Shown: positions 53,920 to 63,254 of the stretch, piece after piece
How the letters are laid out: every line of letters starts with the position of its first letter
Position numbering within the stretch: the stretch's first letter is position 1
Assembly: GCF_017744095.1 (NCBI RefSeq)
Contig: NZ_JAGHQX010000006.1
Span: 186,001 to 250,000, forward strand
Reading direction: 5' to 3'
Source of the DNA: Shimia sp. R10_1
GTDB taxonomy: Bacteria > Pseudomonadota > Alphaproteobacteria > Rhodobacterales > Rhodobacteraceae
Length of the DNA stretch: 64,000 bases
The notes under the pieces: generated by a model
Databases searched by the model: none
What the model was told of the DNA's origin: nothing
The model's input: the letters and a program-made list of their open reading frames with translations, nothing else
Translations under genes and position numbers: made by a program

Positions 53920-55860
53920 TTACTTCCTCAGCGCGCCCGAGGCGATCAAAGCCTCGTGCTTTTCTTTGTTGTACCACCAGAAATCAAGCACTCCAACAGC
54001 GTAAGGCGGCAGCTCTTCTGGATGTTCAAACATGTCGAAATAAGACACCCAAGTCTCTGGCACATAACCCGCGTGCGCAATCACGCGCTCATACCGCAAG
54101 GCACGATCCAATGCCGTTAGCGCAACAACCTCATCTTCACGCGACGTTGTCTCTAGCGCCGCATCGATGAGAGCGTCCACCATCGGACTGCGCAGTGCTG
54201 AAGGGTTGTAAGAAGAGACCTCGGCGGTTTCGGACCCAAACAGCTGCTTCAAGCCAGCGCCCGCAGCAGAGAATGTCAGAATGCGCGTATAAATCAGGTC
54301 GTAGTCTTTATCGAGGAACCGCTGCTGTCCCTGCGCGCTGTCCACCTTATCCGCTTTGACTTTAACGCCCCAGTTGGCCAGCGTCTTCACATAGGCTTCA
54401 ATCGTCGCAAGGCGGGTCTCATCCCAACTCGACAGCACCAGAAAATCAAGCGACATCTGCGCACCGCTGGCATCAACCATCTGACCGTTGTCATTGACGG
54501 TCCAACCGGCTTTTTCAAACAGTTTTAAGGCTGCACGTTTGTTGCGTCGGTCGATGGGGTTAGAGGCTTTGGACGTGTGCGGCATCACCACACTTTCCGT
54601 CAGCATCTCCGCCGGCACCACATCCCCCAAGGATTTCAGAAGGGCAAGCTCTGCGCCCTCTGGCACACCTTTGGCTTCCCATTCCTGCCCTTCAGCAAAG
54701 GAATTGCGTTGCGTGGTCAGGTCATATTGCAGAGATTCCCGCGTCCATTCGTAGTTGAATGCCAGTGACAGTGCATGCCGCACATCGCGGTTGTCCAGCG
54801 GCGCACGCAGTGTGTTGAAAATCACACCGCTGTTGTTGGGCGCGGTGCCACTTGGCAAAGCCACTTTCTTTACAGTGCCATTTTCAATGCCCGGAAAGTC
54901 ATATCCGGTCGCCCAGCGCTTGGTCGATCCCTCTGTGCGGAAAGTGTACTCACCCGCCTTAAAGGCCTCAAACTCTGCGGTCGCATCTGCAAAATACTCA
55001 ATCCGCACACGATCGAAGTTGAAACGACCGATGTTCGCCGGGTGATCCCATCCCCAATAGTTCGGGTTCTTTTCATAGACCACATAGCGGTTAAACTCAT
55101 ACTCGCCGACCTGATAAGGCCCGGATGCCATCGGAGACAGCACCGAAGGTTCATCCAGCCGCTCACCTGTTTCCTGATACCACGCCTCCGAAAAAATCGG
55201 CGTGAAGCCAACTTGGCTGATCAGCGAGCGGCGGGAGATACCATCCGCGAAAGTGTATTTGATGGTGTGATCATCGATGACCTCAACGCCAGTGATACGC
55301 TCCTTCACGGAACGCGCGTAGGACCGAATGCCTTGCTCCAGAAAAAGATTGTGCGTGAAGGCCGCATCCTGAGCTCTAAGTGGGGATCCATCCCGAAAAA
55401 CCACATCATCACGCATGTGGAAAACGCACCAGGTTTTGCTTTTGGGGTACTCAACTTCTTTTGCAATCAGGCAATAGCTTTCCGTGATCGAGTCCGCCGG
55501 GGCGCCGCCACCCCATGGCATTTCTGCAAACATCGCCTCAGCCACCACGCCGGATGCGGTTTCCGGGTTCCCACGCCATGCAAAGCGATTGAACCCGTCA
55601 AAAGTTCCGCGCGAACTGAGCGTGATCTGCCCACCTTTGGGGGCGTTTGGGTTCACGTAGTCAAAATGTGGGTAGTCCGCAGGATACTTGAGATCCCCAA
55701 AGAACGAATAGCCGTGGGATCGGATGACTTCATCGTCACTGGCAAAAGCCATTCCGCTTCCGAGTCCTGCCCCAATCGACAGCGCACTCCCTCCCATAAG
55801 GCGCAGTGCACCTCGGCGGTCAAACATGGGTCCAGCGATTCTGATGGTCTTTTCGGTCAT
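53920..55860 (-). CDS. yejA: Peptide ABC transporter, solute-binding protein YejA
   Basis: A 646-residue extracellular solute-binding protein of family 5. A long N-terminal signal with twin arginines (DRRGALRLMGGSALSIGAGLG) suggests Tat export, unlike most solute-binding proteins. Conserved blocks are DYVNPNAPKGGQI, FRDGSPLRAQDAAFTHN and SGPYQVGEYEFNRYVVYEKNPNYWG. YejABEF importers take up microcin C-type peptides and confer peptide sensitivity or resistance. Strong GGAGAGG lies upstream of the ATG. First gene of yejABEF. The spacer up to ffs (55861-56119) shows nothing else. Confidence 0.94.
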   Translation of the reverse strand: MTEKTIRIAGPMFDRRGALRLMGGSALSIGAGLGSGMAFASDDEVIRSHGYSFFGDLKYPADYPHFDYVNPNAPKGGQITLSSRGTFDGFNRFAWRGNPETASGVVAEAMFAEMPWGGGAPADSITESYCLIAKEVEYPKSKTWCVFHMRDDVVFRDGSPLRAQDAAFTHNLFLEQGIRSYARSVKERITGVEVIDDHTIKYTFADGISRRSLISQVGFTPIFSEAWYQETGERLDEPSVLSPMASGPYQVGEYEFNRYVVYEKNPNYWGWDHPANIGRFNFDRVRIEYFADATAEFEAFKAGEYTFRTEGSTKRWATGYDFPGIENGTVKKVALPSGTAPNNSGVIFNTLRAPLDNRDVRHALSLAFNYEWTRESLQYDLTTQRNSFAEGQEWEAKGVPEGAELALLKSLGDVVPAEMLTESVVMPHTSKASNPIDRRNKRAALKLFEKAGWTVNDNGQMVDASGAQMSLDFLVLSSWDETRLATIEAYVKTLANWGVKVKADKVDSAQGQQRFLDKDYDLIYTRILTFSAAGAGLKQLFGSETAEVSSYNPSALRSPMVDALIDAALETTSREDEVVALTALDRALRYERVIAHAGYVPETWVSYFDMFEHPEELPPYAVGVLDFWWYNKEKHEALIASGALRK

Positions 55861-56119
55861 TTGGCCTCTCCTGCACCCACATGTTCACTGTGATTACGTG
55901 TTAGTTAAGCTAAAGGTTTCAGCCGACCAACTTCAAGTTCTCAATCTCTCAATATGGCGTGAATGTTTCGCAGCAGCGCAATCTAGCTGATCGCCCCCCG
56001 TAAAAACGCGCCACATAAAAAATAATCCAAAAACAAAGCCATAAGCCCGCTCTTGACACATCAAAGCACGCTTGCGACCCAAAATACTGGGTATTCAGAG
56101 AATTTCACGGAAGATCAAG

Positions 56120-56215
56120 GTGAGAGGCTGGACAACGACCCAAGCGGGGCTCGTTACGGCTGCTTCCTTCCGGATCTGACCGGGTTGGCGAGGCGCTTAC
56201 CCGCGCCAACCTCTC
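56120..56215 (-). ncRNA. ffs: Signal recognition particle RNA (4.5S type)
   Basis: On the minus strand the universally conserved apical domain is visible: GGTCAGATCCGGAAGGAAGC with the GGAA tetraloop region. The 5' end GAGAGGTTGGCG and the 3' end pair as a long rod (GAGAGG against CCTCTC). Length is about 96 nt, matching alphaproteobacterial SRP RNA with no Alu domain. The ends are set by the pairing and are good to a few bases. Confidence 0.95.
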
Positions 56216-56222
56216 GAGCAGG

Positions 56223-56251
56223 GATATAAGCTGGCTTTGCAGCAGATGCAA
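56223..56251 (-). promoter_or_regulatory. Promoter of the SRP RNA gene
   Basis: On the minus strand TTGCAT (56251-56246), 17-base spacer, TATATC (56228-56223). It predicts initiation near 56216, which is the 5' end of the SRP RNA. Confidence 0.7.
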
Positions 56252-56343
56252 GCACCCGCGGCGCGCAATACCAGAGCACTCTGCCTTTCGATTGCAGCTG
56301 CCGCGCGATCATGTCACTCATCATCCGCAAGAGGGAGCCAGGC

Positions 56344-57318
56344 ATGAGACACGCAGAAACCGTTACATTTGGAGGCTCAAGCCTCAACCGCGCGGCAGAG
56401 TTGCGCGGCTCAAAGGCAAATGAGTTGGCAAAGAGCGAAACCAGCCGCACAATGATTTTGTGGCGCGGTAAGGTTCTGCTCTCCGGTCAAAACACCGATC
56501 AGCTTGTGCAAGTCCCCATGGACCATCCGATCCTTGCTGAGGCCCATAATCCCCCTGTTCCCCCCATTTTTCTGGGCCTGTCAGAAGACGGCACCGCCCT
56601 GTTTGCACACGATATTTCTGCATGGGAACCCGAAGCGCAGGATCTGACGACGCTCAATCAGTTCTTTGATCCTTCGGTGCAACATCACCCGATTTTGGCA
56701 AAGGATCATCTATTTGTAGAACTGCGTGCCGCAATGGTCCGTCTCTCGCCACGGGACGCAGAGCTTTCTGCCACCGCCCGCGCCATCTATGGCTGGCATA
56801 AATCGCATAGATTCTGCGCCGCCTGCGGCTCAGAAAGCCGCATGAAAATGTCAGGTTGGCAGCGTGATTGCCCCACATGTAACACGTCACATTTCCCCAG
56901 AACCGACCCGGTGGTGATCATGCTCATCACTCATGGAAACAATGTGCTGATGGGGCGCTCTCCTGGCTGGCCGGAAGGCATGTACTCGCTTTTGGCAGGG
57001 TTTGTAGAACCCGGAGAAACACTGGAAGCCGCTGTGCGGCGCGAAGTGGTAGAAGAGGCCGGCATCAAAGTTGGCGCGGTGTCTTACCTTGCCAGCCAGC
57101 CTTGGCCGTTCCCCTCATCATTGATGTTTGGATGCAAAGGCACCGCACTGAGTGAGAACATCACCGTCGATCCCAACGAACTCGAAAATGCACTATGGGT
57201 CAGTCGAGAGGAAATGCTGGATGTTTTTGCCGGAACGCATCCATTCATCAAGCCGGCTCGAAAAGGCGCAATTGCTCATTTTCTTTTGAGAAATTGGCTT
57301 GCAGACAGGCTGGATTGA
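56344..57318 (+). CDS. nudC: NAD(+)/NADH diphosphatase NudC
   Basis: A 324-residue Nudix enzyme that splits NADH into NMNH and AMP and removes NAD caps from RNA. The zinc site CAACGSESRMK...CPTCNTSHFPR is followed by the Nudix box GFVEPGETLEAAVRREVVEEAGI. The N-terminal domain of about 150 residues is NudC-like. GGGAG lies six bases before the ATG at 56344; the frame could begin earlier at 56311. Confidence 0.94.
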   Translation: MRHAETVTFGGSSLNRAAELRGSKANELAKSETSRTMILWRGKVLLSGQNTDQLVQVPMDHPILAEAHNPPVPPIFLGLSEDGTALFAHDISAWEPEAQDLTTLNQFFDPSVQHHPILAKDHLFVELRAAMVRLSPRDAELSATARAIYGWHKSHRFCAACGSESRMKMSGWQRDCPTCNTSHFPRTDPVVIMLITHGNNVLMGRSPGWPEGMYSLLAGFVEPGETLEAAVRREVVEEAGIKVGAVSYLASQPWPFPSSLMFGCKGTALSENITVDPNELENALWVSREEMLDVFAGTHPFIKPARKGAIAHFLLRNWLADRLD

Positions 57319-57384
57319 CGCAAAAATCGCACACAGAGAGCAGACTAATCCCATTCCCCACATCACATTCCCCAAAGAGGCCCA

Positions 57385-57852
57385 ATGGAACTGACCGGAA
57401 GAGAAGACATCGACGTGCCAATTGAGCAGGCCTTTATCATGCTAAGCGACGTCGAGGTCTATGAACGGTCTGCATTGCGGCGCGGCGCGGAGGTCACAAG
57501 GCTGGACAGCCTCCCCCAAGCGGGTGTTGGGGCAATTTGGGAAATTGCGTTTCTGTTGCGTGGCAAACCCCGCACCGTCAATCTCGAAATGACCCGTCTT
57601 GATGCACCCAATGAGATCGCAATGCGTGCAAAAATCCAAGGTCTTGAGACAGATATCAAATTTGAATTGGTCGCGCTTTCACGTACGAAGACCCGCGTTC
57701 AGTTCTGGAGCGGCATGAAAGCAAAAACGCTGTCATCGAGGCTTCTGTTGCAATCTCTCAAACTCGCCCGCAACAACATCAACAAACGCATACGGTCGCG
57801 ACTGACTGGAATGCGTGCGGATCTCGAGGAACGTTACCGCCAAAGCACATAA
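57385..57852 (+). CDS. SRPBCC-superfamily protein
   Basis: A 155-residue cytosolic protein with the START/SRPBCC pattern: the opening strand GREDIDVPIEQAFIMLSDVEVYERSALRRG, then VGAIWEIAFLLRGKPRTVNLEM and a C-terminal helix (LKLARNNINKRIRSRLTGMRADLEERY). Such proteins bind a hydrophobic ligand in a cavity; the ligand is unknown. It follows nudC by 66 bases on the same strand and may be co-transcribed with it. Confidence 0.85.
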   Translation: MELTGREDIDVPIEQAFIMLSDVEVYERSALRRGAEVTRLDSLPQAGVGAIWEIAFLLRGKPRTVNLEMTRLDAPNEIAMRAKIQGLETDIKFELVALSRTKTRVQFWSGMKAKTLSSRLLLQSLKLARNNINKRIRSRLTGMRADLEERYRQST

Positions 57853-57874
57853 ACGTTGGCCTTGTTTCAGACAC

Positions 57875-57899
57875 CAAAGGCGCCTTTCGACGCCTTTGC
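57875..57899. terminator. Weak hairpin between the SRPBCC gene and pheA
   Basis: CAAAGGCG (57875-57882), 8-base loop, CGCCTTTG (57891-57898). T-rich flanks are short on both strands. It lies between convergent genes. Confidence 0.5.
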
Positions 57900-57920
57900 T
57901 TTGTCAAAACTCTCGCGGGC

Positions 57921-58766
57921 CTAGGACACACGATCGCGATCTGCCGGGTAGACACCGATGATCGAAACGTTGGTCGTAAAATAGCGCAGCTCATCCATTG
58001 CCAGAATAACCGCCGGATCTTCCGGATGCCCCTCAATATCGGCATAAAACTGGGTCGCGGTGAAGCTGCCACCAACCATGTAGCTTTCGAGCTTGGTCAT
58101 GTTGATACCGTTGGTCGCAAACCCACCCATCGCCTTATAAAGCGCCGCAGGAATGTTGCGCACTTCAAAGACAAATGTGGTCATCATCTTGCGGTCTTCA
58201 CGACGGGCATAATCAGGTTCGCGCGCCATGATCAGAAAGCGTGTGGTGTTGTGGCCGTGATCTTCCACGTCTGTAGCCAGCACATTCAAACCATAAATTT
58301 CTGCCGCAAGTTCAGACGCCAACACCCCTTCGTTGGCGCGTTTGTGCGCCACCAGATCCTGCGCAGCGCCTGCACTATCAGCTGCAGAAATCGCTTTGAT
58401 TCCATGTGCTTTCAAAAATTCAGCAGATTGCGGCAAAAGCACCATATGCGCACGCACAGTATCAATCTCGTCCAGCGCGACGCCCGGCAGGCCCATCAAG
58501 CTGATCCGCACGCGCACAAAGGCCTCATCGACAATATGCAAGCCACTTTCAGGCAGCAGTCGATGAATATCGGCAACGCGGCCATAGGTGGTGTTCTCAA
58601 TTGGCAGCATCGCAAGATCCGCCGCGCCCGACTTCACCGCATCGATGACATCTTCAAACGAACGACAGGGCATCGCCTCCATGTCCGGACGCGCGTTCTG
58701 GCAAGCTTCGTGCGAATATGCGCCGAGCTCGCCCTGAAATGCGATGCGATTGGTCATCTTGGTCAT
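57921..58766 (-). CDS. pheA: Prephenate dehydratase with ACT domain
   Basis: A 281-residue monofunctional PheA (no chorismate mutase domain) for phenylalanine synthesis. The dehydratase domain (residues about 5-185) starts with AFQGELGAYSHEAC and has the catalytic TTRFLIMARE segment. The C-terminal ACT domain (about 200-275) has the feedback-site region KLESYMVGGS; the usual Glu-Ser-Arg-Pro is altered to Glu-Ser-Tyr-Met. GGGAG lies before the ATG at 58766; the frame is open 66 residues further, overlapping the divergent cycM, and this is rejected. Confidence 0.95.
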   Translation of the reverse strand: MTKMTNRIAFQGELGAYSHEACQNARPDMEAMPCRSFEDVIDAVKSGAADLAMLPIENTTYGRVADIHRLLPESGLHIVDEAFVRVRISLMGLPGVALDEIDTVRAHMVLLPQSAEFLKAHGIKAISAADSAGAAQDLVAHKRANEGVLASELAAEIYGLNVLATDVEDHGHNTTRFLIMAREPDYARREDRKMMTTFVFEVRNIPAALYKAMGGFATNGINMTKLESYMVGGSFTATQFYADIEGHPEDPAVILAMDELRYFTTNVSIIGVYPADRDRVS

Positions 58767-58899
58767 CCCTGCTCCCTTGCCCCACGATTTGAGCGCCATT
58801 TTGCGCAGATAGGGGCGTTTGGTCGCGGTAAGTACACCTTGCGTTATCATAGGGGAAGCGCTTAGAAATTCGGAAAACGCCACGAAATGGAAACGTAGC

Positions 58900-59427
58900 A
58901 TGTTTGACACGATGACGATCACCAAAGTTGTTGGCGCTCTCTGCGGCGCCCTGCTGATATTCATGCTGGGCGGCTGGGCCGCTGAAGCGCTTTACCACAC
59001 CGGCCCCAAAGGGCACGGCGGGGACCATGCAAAGCAAGCCTATGTGATTGAAGTTGAAGGTGCGGAAAGCGGCGCGGCCGAAGCTGAAGAAGGCCCAACC
59101 TTTGCAGAATTGCTCGCAAGTGCGGACGTCGACAAAGGCGCAAAAGTCTTCAGCAAGTGTAAGGCATGCCACAAACTCGAAGATGGTGCCAATGGCACTG
59201 GCCCTCACCTGTTTGGCGTTGTGAACCGTACAGTCGATTCGGTTGATGGCTTCAGCTACTCAGGCGCACTTGAGCAAGTTGCAGACGTTTGGTCCCCAGA
59301 AAATCTGGACGGGTTCCTCACCAACCCCAAAAGCTACGCGCCCGGTACGAAAATGGCCTTCTCTGGCCTCAAGAAGCCAAAGGATCGCGCAAACCTGATC
59401 GCGTATCTTGAGACAATCGGCCAGTAA
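58900..59427 (+). CDS. cycM: Membrane-anchored cytochrome c (cytochrome cy, CycM type)
   Basis: A 175-residue class I cytochrome c kept in the inner membrane by an uncleaved N-terminal helix ([22 protein letters not shown]). A spacer rich in Ala/Glu ([14 protein letters not shown]) leads to the haem domain with [10 protein letters not shown] and Met ligand in [10 protein letters not shown]. In Rhodobacter, cytochrome cy carries electrons from the bc1 complex to cbb3 oxidase. The ATG at 58900 is chosen at the helix start. A strong terminator follows. Confidence 0.93.
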   Translation: MFDTMTITKVVGALCGALLIFMLGGWAAEALYHTGPKGHGGDHAKQAYVIEVEGAESGAAEAEEGPTFAELLASADVDKGAKVFSKCKACHKLEDGANGTGPHLFGVVNRTVDSVDGFSYSGALEQVADVWSPENLDGFLTNPKSYAPGTKMAFSGLKKPKDRANLIAYLETIGQ

Positions 59428-59451
59428 CGCTGATACCACAATCGCAAAACA

Positions 59452-59480
59452 AAAGACCGCAGCCCCGCTGCGGTCTTTTT
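59452..59480. terminator. Bidirectional terminator between cycM and the phosphatase gene
   Basis: AAAGACCGCAGC, loop CCC, GCTGCGGTCTTT with T-runs on both strands. It is a perfect 12-bp stem. Confidence 0.9.
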
Positions 59481-59491
59481 GTTTGGTTGCC

Positions 59492-59992
59492 TCAAACTGT
59501 CTGTATCAGTCCACCGGTTGCCCACGACATCTGCGCATCTGTTTCCACCGCGCAACGCCGGATCGCGCGCAATCGCGCCAATGCGCCCTCTGGCGCTTCC
59601 CCCACGGCCATCATCAACTTCAGCACCATCATCCCCGAGCGCCCGCATCCGCCGCGGCAATGCACCAACACGCGCTCGCCAGCTTTCAAAGCCTGCAGGA
59701 GTTGCGCCTCTATCACGGCCCAACGCTCAGTTTGCGCTGCGTTGGGGATATCGAAATCAGCGATTGGAACATGTATCCAATGAATGCCCAACCGTGTCAG
59801 CCCGTCGCCCAAAGACTGCATGCCCAGCGCCATCATTTCGCTTTCTTCCGTGAGGCTCACCACATGCTGAGCACCCCAGTTTGAAATCGCCTCCAGCGCC
59901 TCTGCAAGCGGCCTTGCCGCGCCCGGAGCGGGAGACAGCGCCAATTGCCCATCAGAAACCGCGCATGGGTAGATCTTAAATTCTTGCGTCAT
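59492..59992 (-). CDS. Protein-tyrosine/dual-specificity phosphatase-like protein
   Basis: A 166-residue cysteine-phosphatase fold. The catalytic loop VHCRGGCGRSGM gives H-C-x5-R-S, and a general-acid Asp is likely in IHVPIADFDIP. No signal peptide is present, so it acts in the cytosol, perhaps on a phosphoprotein or a phosphorylated small molecule. GGAGGGGAGA precedes the ATG at 59992. It is divergent from dnaX across 181 bases. Confidence 0.85.
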   Translation of the reverse strand: MTQEFKIYPCAVSDGQLALSPAPGAARPLAEALEAISNWGAQHVVSLTEESEMMALGMQSLGDGLTRLGIHWIHVPIADFDIPNAAQTERWAVIEAQLLQALKAGERVLVHCRGGCGRSGMMVLKLMMAVGEAPEGALARLRAIRRCAVETDAQMSWATGGLIQTV

Positions 59993-60173
59993 TCTCCCCT
60001 CCAAAGCTCACACGCGCGGCTGCTGTCATTTGCAGAGCGCGTCCGCAGCAACTATGCCCACTATATCCGGTGGACGCGACAGGCCCTGCCGCTTAACCTG
60101 CGTCAGACCACCGCCACTGACCACCCGAATCTTTTGGCCCGAATTCCTCGAGCCGCAACCTCACAGGACGACC

Positions 60174-61940
60174 ATGACCGACACTCCCGACACCGGCTAT
60201 CAGGTTCTCGCGCGCAAATATCGCCCCGAAACCTTCGCGGATCTTGTCGGGCAGGATGCCATGGTGCGCACGCTCAAAAACGCCTTTGAAGCAGACCGAA
60301 TCGCGCAAGCCTTTGTCATGACAGGGATTCGCGGGACGGGTAAAACCACCACAGCGCGAATCATCGCAAAGGGTATGAACTGCATCGGTCCAGATGGCGA
60401 AGGCGGCCCAACGACGGAGCCCTGTGGAGCCTGCGAGCACTGCAAAGCGATTATGGAAGGCCGCCACGTCGACGTGATGGAGATGGACGCCGCTTCCCGG
60501 ACCGGCGTGAACGACATTCGCGAAATCATCGACTCGGTGCATTACCGCGCGGCTTCCGCCCGCTACAAAATCTACATCATCGACGAGGTGCACATGCTCT
60601 CCACCAGCGCGTTCAACGCGCTGCTCAAAACGCTGGAGGAGCCGCCCGCCCACGTCAAATTCATCTTCGCCACCACCGAGATTCGCAAAGTGCCGGTCAC
60701 TGTTCTGTCCCGCTGCCAGCGGTTTGATTTACGCCGGATCGAACCAGAAGACATGATTGGCATGCTCACCCGCATCGCCACATCAGAAGGCGCGGAAATC
60801 GCCGAAGATGCGCTCGCGCTGATCACACGTGCCGCCGAAGGCTCGGCCCGTGACGCCACTTCCCTGCTCGATCAGGCCATTTCTCATGGGGCTGGCGAAA
60901 CCACTGCAGATCAGGTCCGAGCCATGTTGGGTCTCGCCGATCGCGGACGCGTCCTTGATCTGTTTGATATGATCCTGCGCGGCGATGCTGGAAATGCGCT
61001 CAACGAGCTGTCGGCGCAATATGCCGATGGGGCCGACCCAATGGCCATTCTGCGCGATCTCGCGGAGATCACCCACTGGGTCTCTGTGGTGAAAATCACG
61101 CCAGAAGCTGCCGAAGACCCCACCGTCAGCCCCGATGAGCGCGCCCGTGGCTTGACCATGGCCAACGAGCTGCCCATGCGCGTGCTCACACGCATGTGGC
61201 AAATGTTGCTCAAAGCGCTTGAAGAGGTGGCCGCAGCCCCCAACGCCATGATGGCGGCGGAAATGGCCATCATCCGCTTGACCCACGTGGCCGATTTGCC
61301 CAGCCCGGAAGAGCTGCTGCGCAAGCTGCAAGACACGCCCCCACCTCCCGGCCCACCCGGTGGTGGCAATGGCATGAGACAACCCGCTGGCGGCCACACG
61401 ATGGCGCAGGGCGCCCCCATGAGCCACGCGCCGCAGGGTGGCGGCGTCTCCGCTCGTGCTGGAGCAGGCCAAGTCGTTGCACTGGCCAGCCAAGATGTGG
61501 CCGCTCTGGCCAAATATCCGACTTTTGAACATGTGATCGAGCTGATCCGCCAGCAGCGTGATGTGAAGCTGCTTGTCGAGGTTGAGGGCGGCGTGCGGCT
61601 GGCCAACTATTCGCCGGGCCGGATTGAATTTGAGCCCGCCCCGAAAGCACCCAACGATCTCGCGCAACGTCTCGGCAGCCGCCTGCAACGCTGGACCGGC
61701 AGCCGCTGGGCGGTCACGCTGGTCAACACGGGTGGTGCGCCAACGGTTGCCGAAATCCGCGATGCCGCCGCCAATCAGATGCGCGCAGAGGCCGAAGCTC
61801 ATCCGCTTGTCATGGCCCTGATGGACGCGTTCCCAAAGGCGAAAATCACAGACATCAAATCCCGTCGAGACCTCGCCAATGAAGCGCTTGCCGAGGCGCT
61901 CCCTGAGGTCGAAGACGAATGGGACCCGTTTGAGGAGTGA
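60174..61940 (+). CDS. dnaX: DNA polymerase III subunits gamma/tau
   Basis: A 588-residue clamp-loader protein. The AAA+ part has Walker A GIRGTGKTTTARI, the zinc knuckle (CIGPDGEGG...CGACEHC), Walker B IYIIDEVHMLS and the arginine-finger motif LSRCQRFDLRR. A Gly/Pro-rich linker (around residues 390-420) leads to the tau tail that contacts DnaE and DnaB. The ATG at 60174 is chosen at the conserved start; the longer frame is in the divergent promoter region. It is followed by ybaB and recR, the standard dnaX-ybaB-recR order. Confidence 0.97.
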   Translation: MTDTPDTGYQVLARKYRPETFADLVGQDAMVRTLKNAFEADRIAQAFVMTGIRGTGKTTTARIIAKGMNCIGPDGEGGPTTEPCGACEHCKAIMEGRHVDVMEMDAASRTGVNDIREIIDSVHYRAASARYKIYIIDEVHMLSTSAFNALLKTLEEPPAHVKFIFATTEIRKVPVTVLSRCQRFDLRRIEPEDMIGMLTRIATSEGAEIAEDALALITRAAEGSARDATSLLDQAISHGAGETTADQVRAMLGLADRGRVLDLFDMILRGDAGNALNELSAQYADGADPMAILRDLAEITHWVSVVKITPEAAEDPTVSPDERARGLTMANELPMRVLTRMWQMLLKALEEVAAAPNAMMAAEMAIIRLTHVADLPSPEELLRKLQDTPPPPGPPGGGNGMRQPAGGHTMAQGAPMSHAPQGGGVSARAGAGQVVALASQDVAALAKYPTFEHVIELIRQQRDVKLLVEVEGGVRLANYSPGRIEFEPAPKAPNDLAQRLGSRLQRWTGSRWAVTLVNTGGAPTVAEIRDAAANQMRAEAEAHPLVMALMDAFPKAKITDIKSRRDLANEALAEALPEVEDEWDPFEE

Positions 61941-61951
61941 GCACCGTTTAG

Positions 61952-62030
61952 GAAATGGTCCAGTGGACCATTTCAGGTGCGAACGGTCGTAGACCAGCCG
62001 TCTTGGAAACGATCTGGAAACCCGTTTCCA
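61952..62030. repeat. Two palindromes between dnaX and ybaB
   Basis: GAAATGGTCC (61952-61961), spacer AGT, GGACCATTTC (61965-61974): a perfect 10-bp inverted repeat. Then TGGAAAC (62015-62021), CC, GTTTCCA (62024-62030): a perfect 7-bp inverted repeat. Neither is followed by a T-run. They lie in the 212-base spacer before ybaB and may be terminator, operator or dispersed repeat. Confidence 0.55.
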
Positions 62031-62152
62031 TCGCAAACAAGCGTCACGAAACACAACAAGCGTTCATCACGCGACTTCGACACGGCTCCCCCTTGTTCCA
62101 AGGTCTTTCCGCCCGTATCTAAGCTGCAAAGAAATCCTCTAGGAGACGACCA

Positions 62153-62497
62153 ATGCTCAAAGGTCTAGGCAATCTCGGCGACATGGCCGGCATGATGAAA
62201 AAAGCCCAGCAAATGCAAACCAAGATGGCAGATATGCAGGAAGAGCTGCACAACATCATGGTTGTCGGCGAAAGCGGTGCTGGCCTTGTGAAAGCCACAG
62301 CCTCTGCCAAAGGTGAGCTGAAAGCGCTCGATATTGATCCCTCCATCTTCAACGGAGATGACAAAGAAGTGGTCGAAGATCTGATCCTTGCAGCTATCAA
62401 AGACGCACAGGCCAAAGCCGCTGAACGCGCACAAGACGAGCTGGGCAAAATCACCTCTGAACTCGGCCTGCCCGCCGACATGAAACTGCCTTTCTAA
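62153..62497 (+). CDS. ybaB: YbaB/EbfC-family nucleoid-associated protein
   Basis: A 114-residue DNA-binding protein that dimerises through a swapped helix and coats DNA. The Met/Lys/Gln-rich N-terminus ([23 protein letters not shown]) and [21 protein letters not shown] are diagnostic. The AGGAG site lies 8 bases before the ATG. It sits between dnaX and recR, as in most bacteria. Confidence 0.95.
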   Translation: MLKGLGNLGDMAGMMKKAQQMQTKMADMQEELHNIMVVGESGAGLVKATASAKGELKALDIDPSIFNGDDKEVVEDLILAAIKDAQAKAAERAQDELGKITSELGLPADMKLPF

Positions 62498-62573
62498 CCG
62501 CTCAGAAACCCTTCTGTGCACCGGGCATTTTCTTGCTATAAAAGGCAAAATCGCCGCTAGAAAAGGCCCGGAC

Positions 62574-63164
62574 ATGAGCAGTCCCGAAATTGATACGCTG
62601 ATCGAAATGATGGCCAAGCTGCCCGGGCTTGGCCCCCGTTCCGCCCGGCGCGCAGTCCTGCATCTGATCCGCAAACGCACCCTGCAGCTCACGCCGCTGG
62701 CCGACGCCATGCAAGCCGTCGCTGTGAGCGCTCGCGAGTGTCTCAACTGCGGCAATGTCGGCACCACTGATATCTGTGAAATCTGCACGTCTGAAAAACG
62801 CGCCACGGGTGTGCTCTGTGTTGTGGAAGACGTGTCCGATCTTTGGGCCATGGAGCGCACAAACGTCTTTGACGGGCGCTATCACGTGCTTGGTGGCACG
62901 CTCTCAGCACTCGAAGGGGTTGGACCAGAAGACCTGTCCATCCCGCGCTTGATGGATCGTGTAATCAGCGAGGGCATCACCGAAGTGATTCTGGCACTCA
63001 ACGCCACTGTGGATGGTCAAACCACTGCACACTACATCGCCGACCAATTGGAAGAGCAGGTCACGCTCACCTCACTGGCGCAAGGCGTCCCCGTGGGCGG
63101 TGAACTCGACTACCTCGACGAGGGCACCATCAGCGCAGCTCTGAACGCACGCAAACCACTTTAA
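62574..63164 (+). CDS. recR: Recombination mediator protein RecR
   Basis: A 196-residue protein of the RecFOR pathway. The helix-hairpin-helix [20 protein letters not shown], the zinc finger [16 protein letters not shown] and the Toprim segment [16 protein letters not shown] are all present. It lets RecA load on SSB-coated gaps. It lies 76 bases after ybaB on the same strand and is followed by a terminator. Confidence 0.97.
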   Translation: MSSPEIDTLIEMMAKLPGLGPRSARRAVLHLIRKRTLQLTPLADAMQAVAVSARECLNCGNVGTTDICEICTSEKRATGVLCVVEDVSDLWAMERTNVFDGRYHVLGGTLSALEGVGPEDLSIPRLMDRVISEGITEVILALNATVDGQTTAHYIADQLEEQVTLTSLAQGVPVGGELDYLDEGTISAALNARKPL

Positions 63165-63204
63165 GATCGTGTTCAGGCGCAGCCCTACAACGCCGAGAAA
63201 CAAA

Positions 63205-63236
63205 AAGGCCGCGCAAAAAATTGCACGGCCCTTTCT
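63205..63236. terminator. Bidirectional terminator between recR and trcR
   Basis: GGCCGCGCAA (63207-63216), AAAA loop, TTGCACGGCC (63221-63230) with one mismatch, flanked by AAAAA on the left and CTTTCT on the right. It serves recR (plus) and the trcR-type gene (minus). Confidence 0.7.
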
Positions 63237-63254
63237 ATCTGTGTCTTGCCAGAC

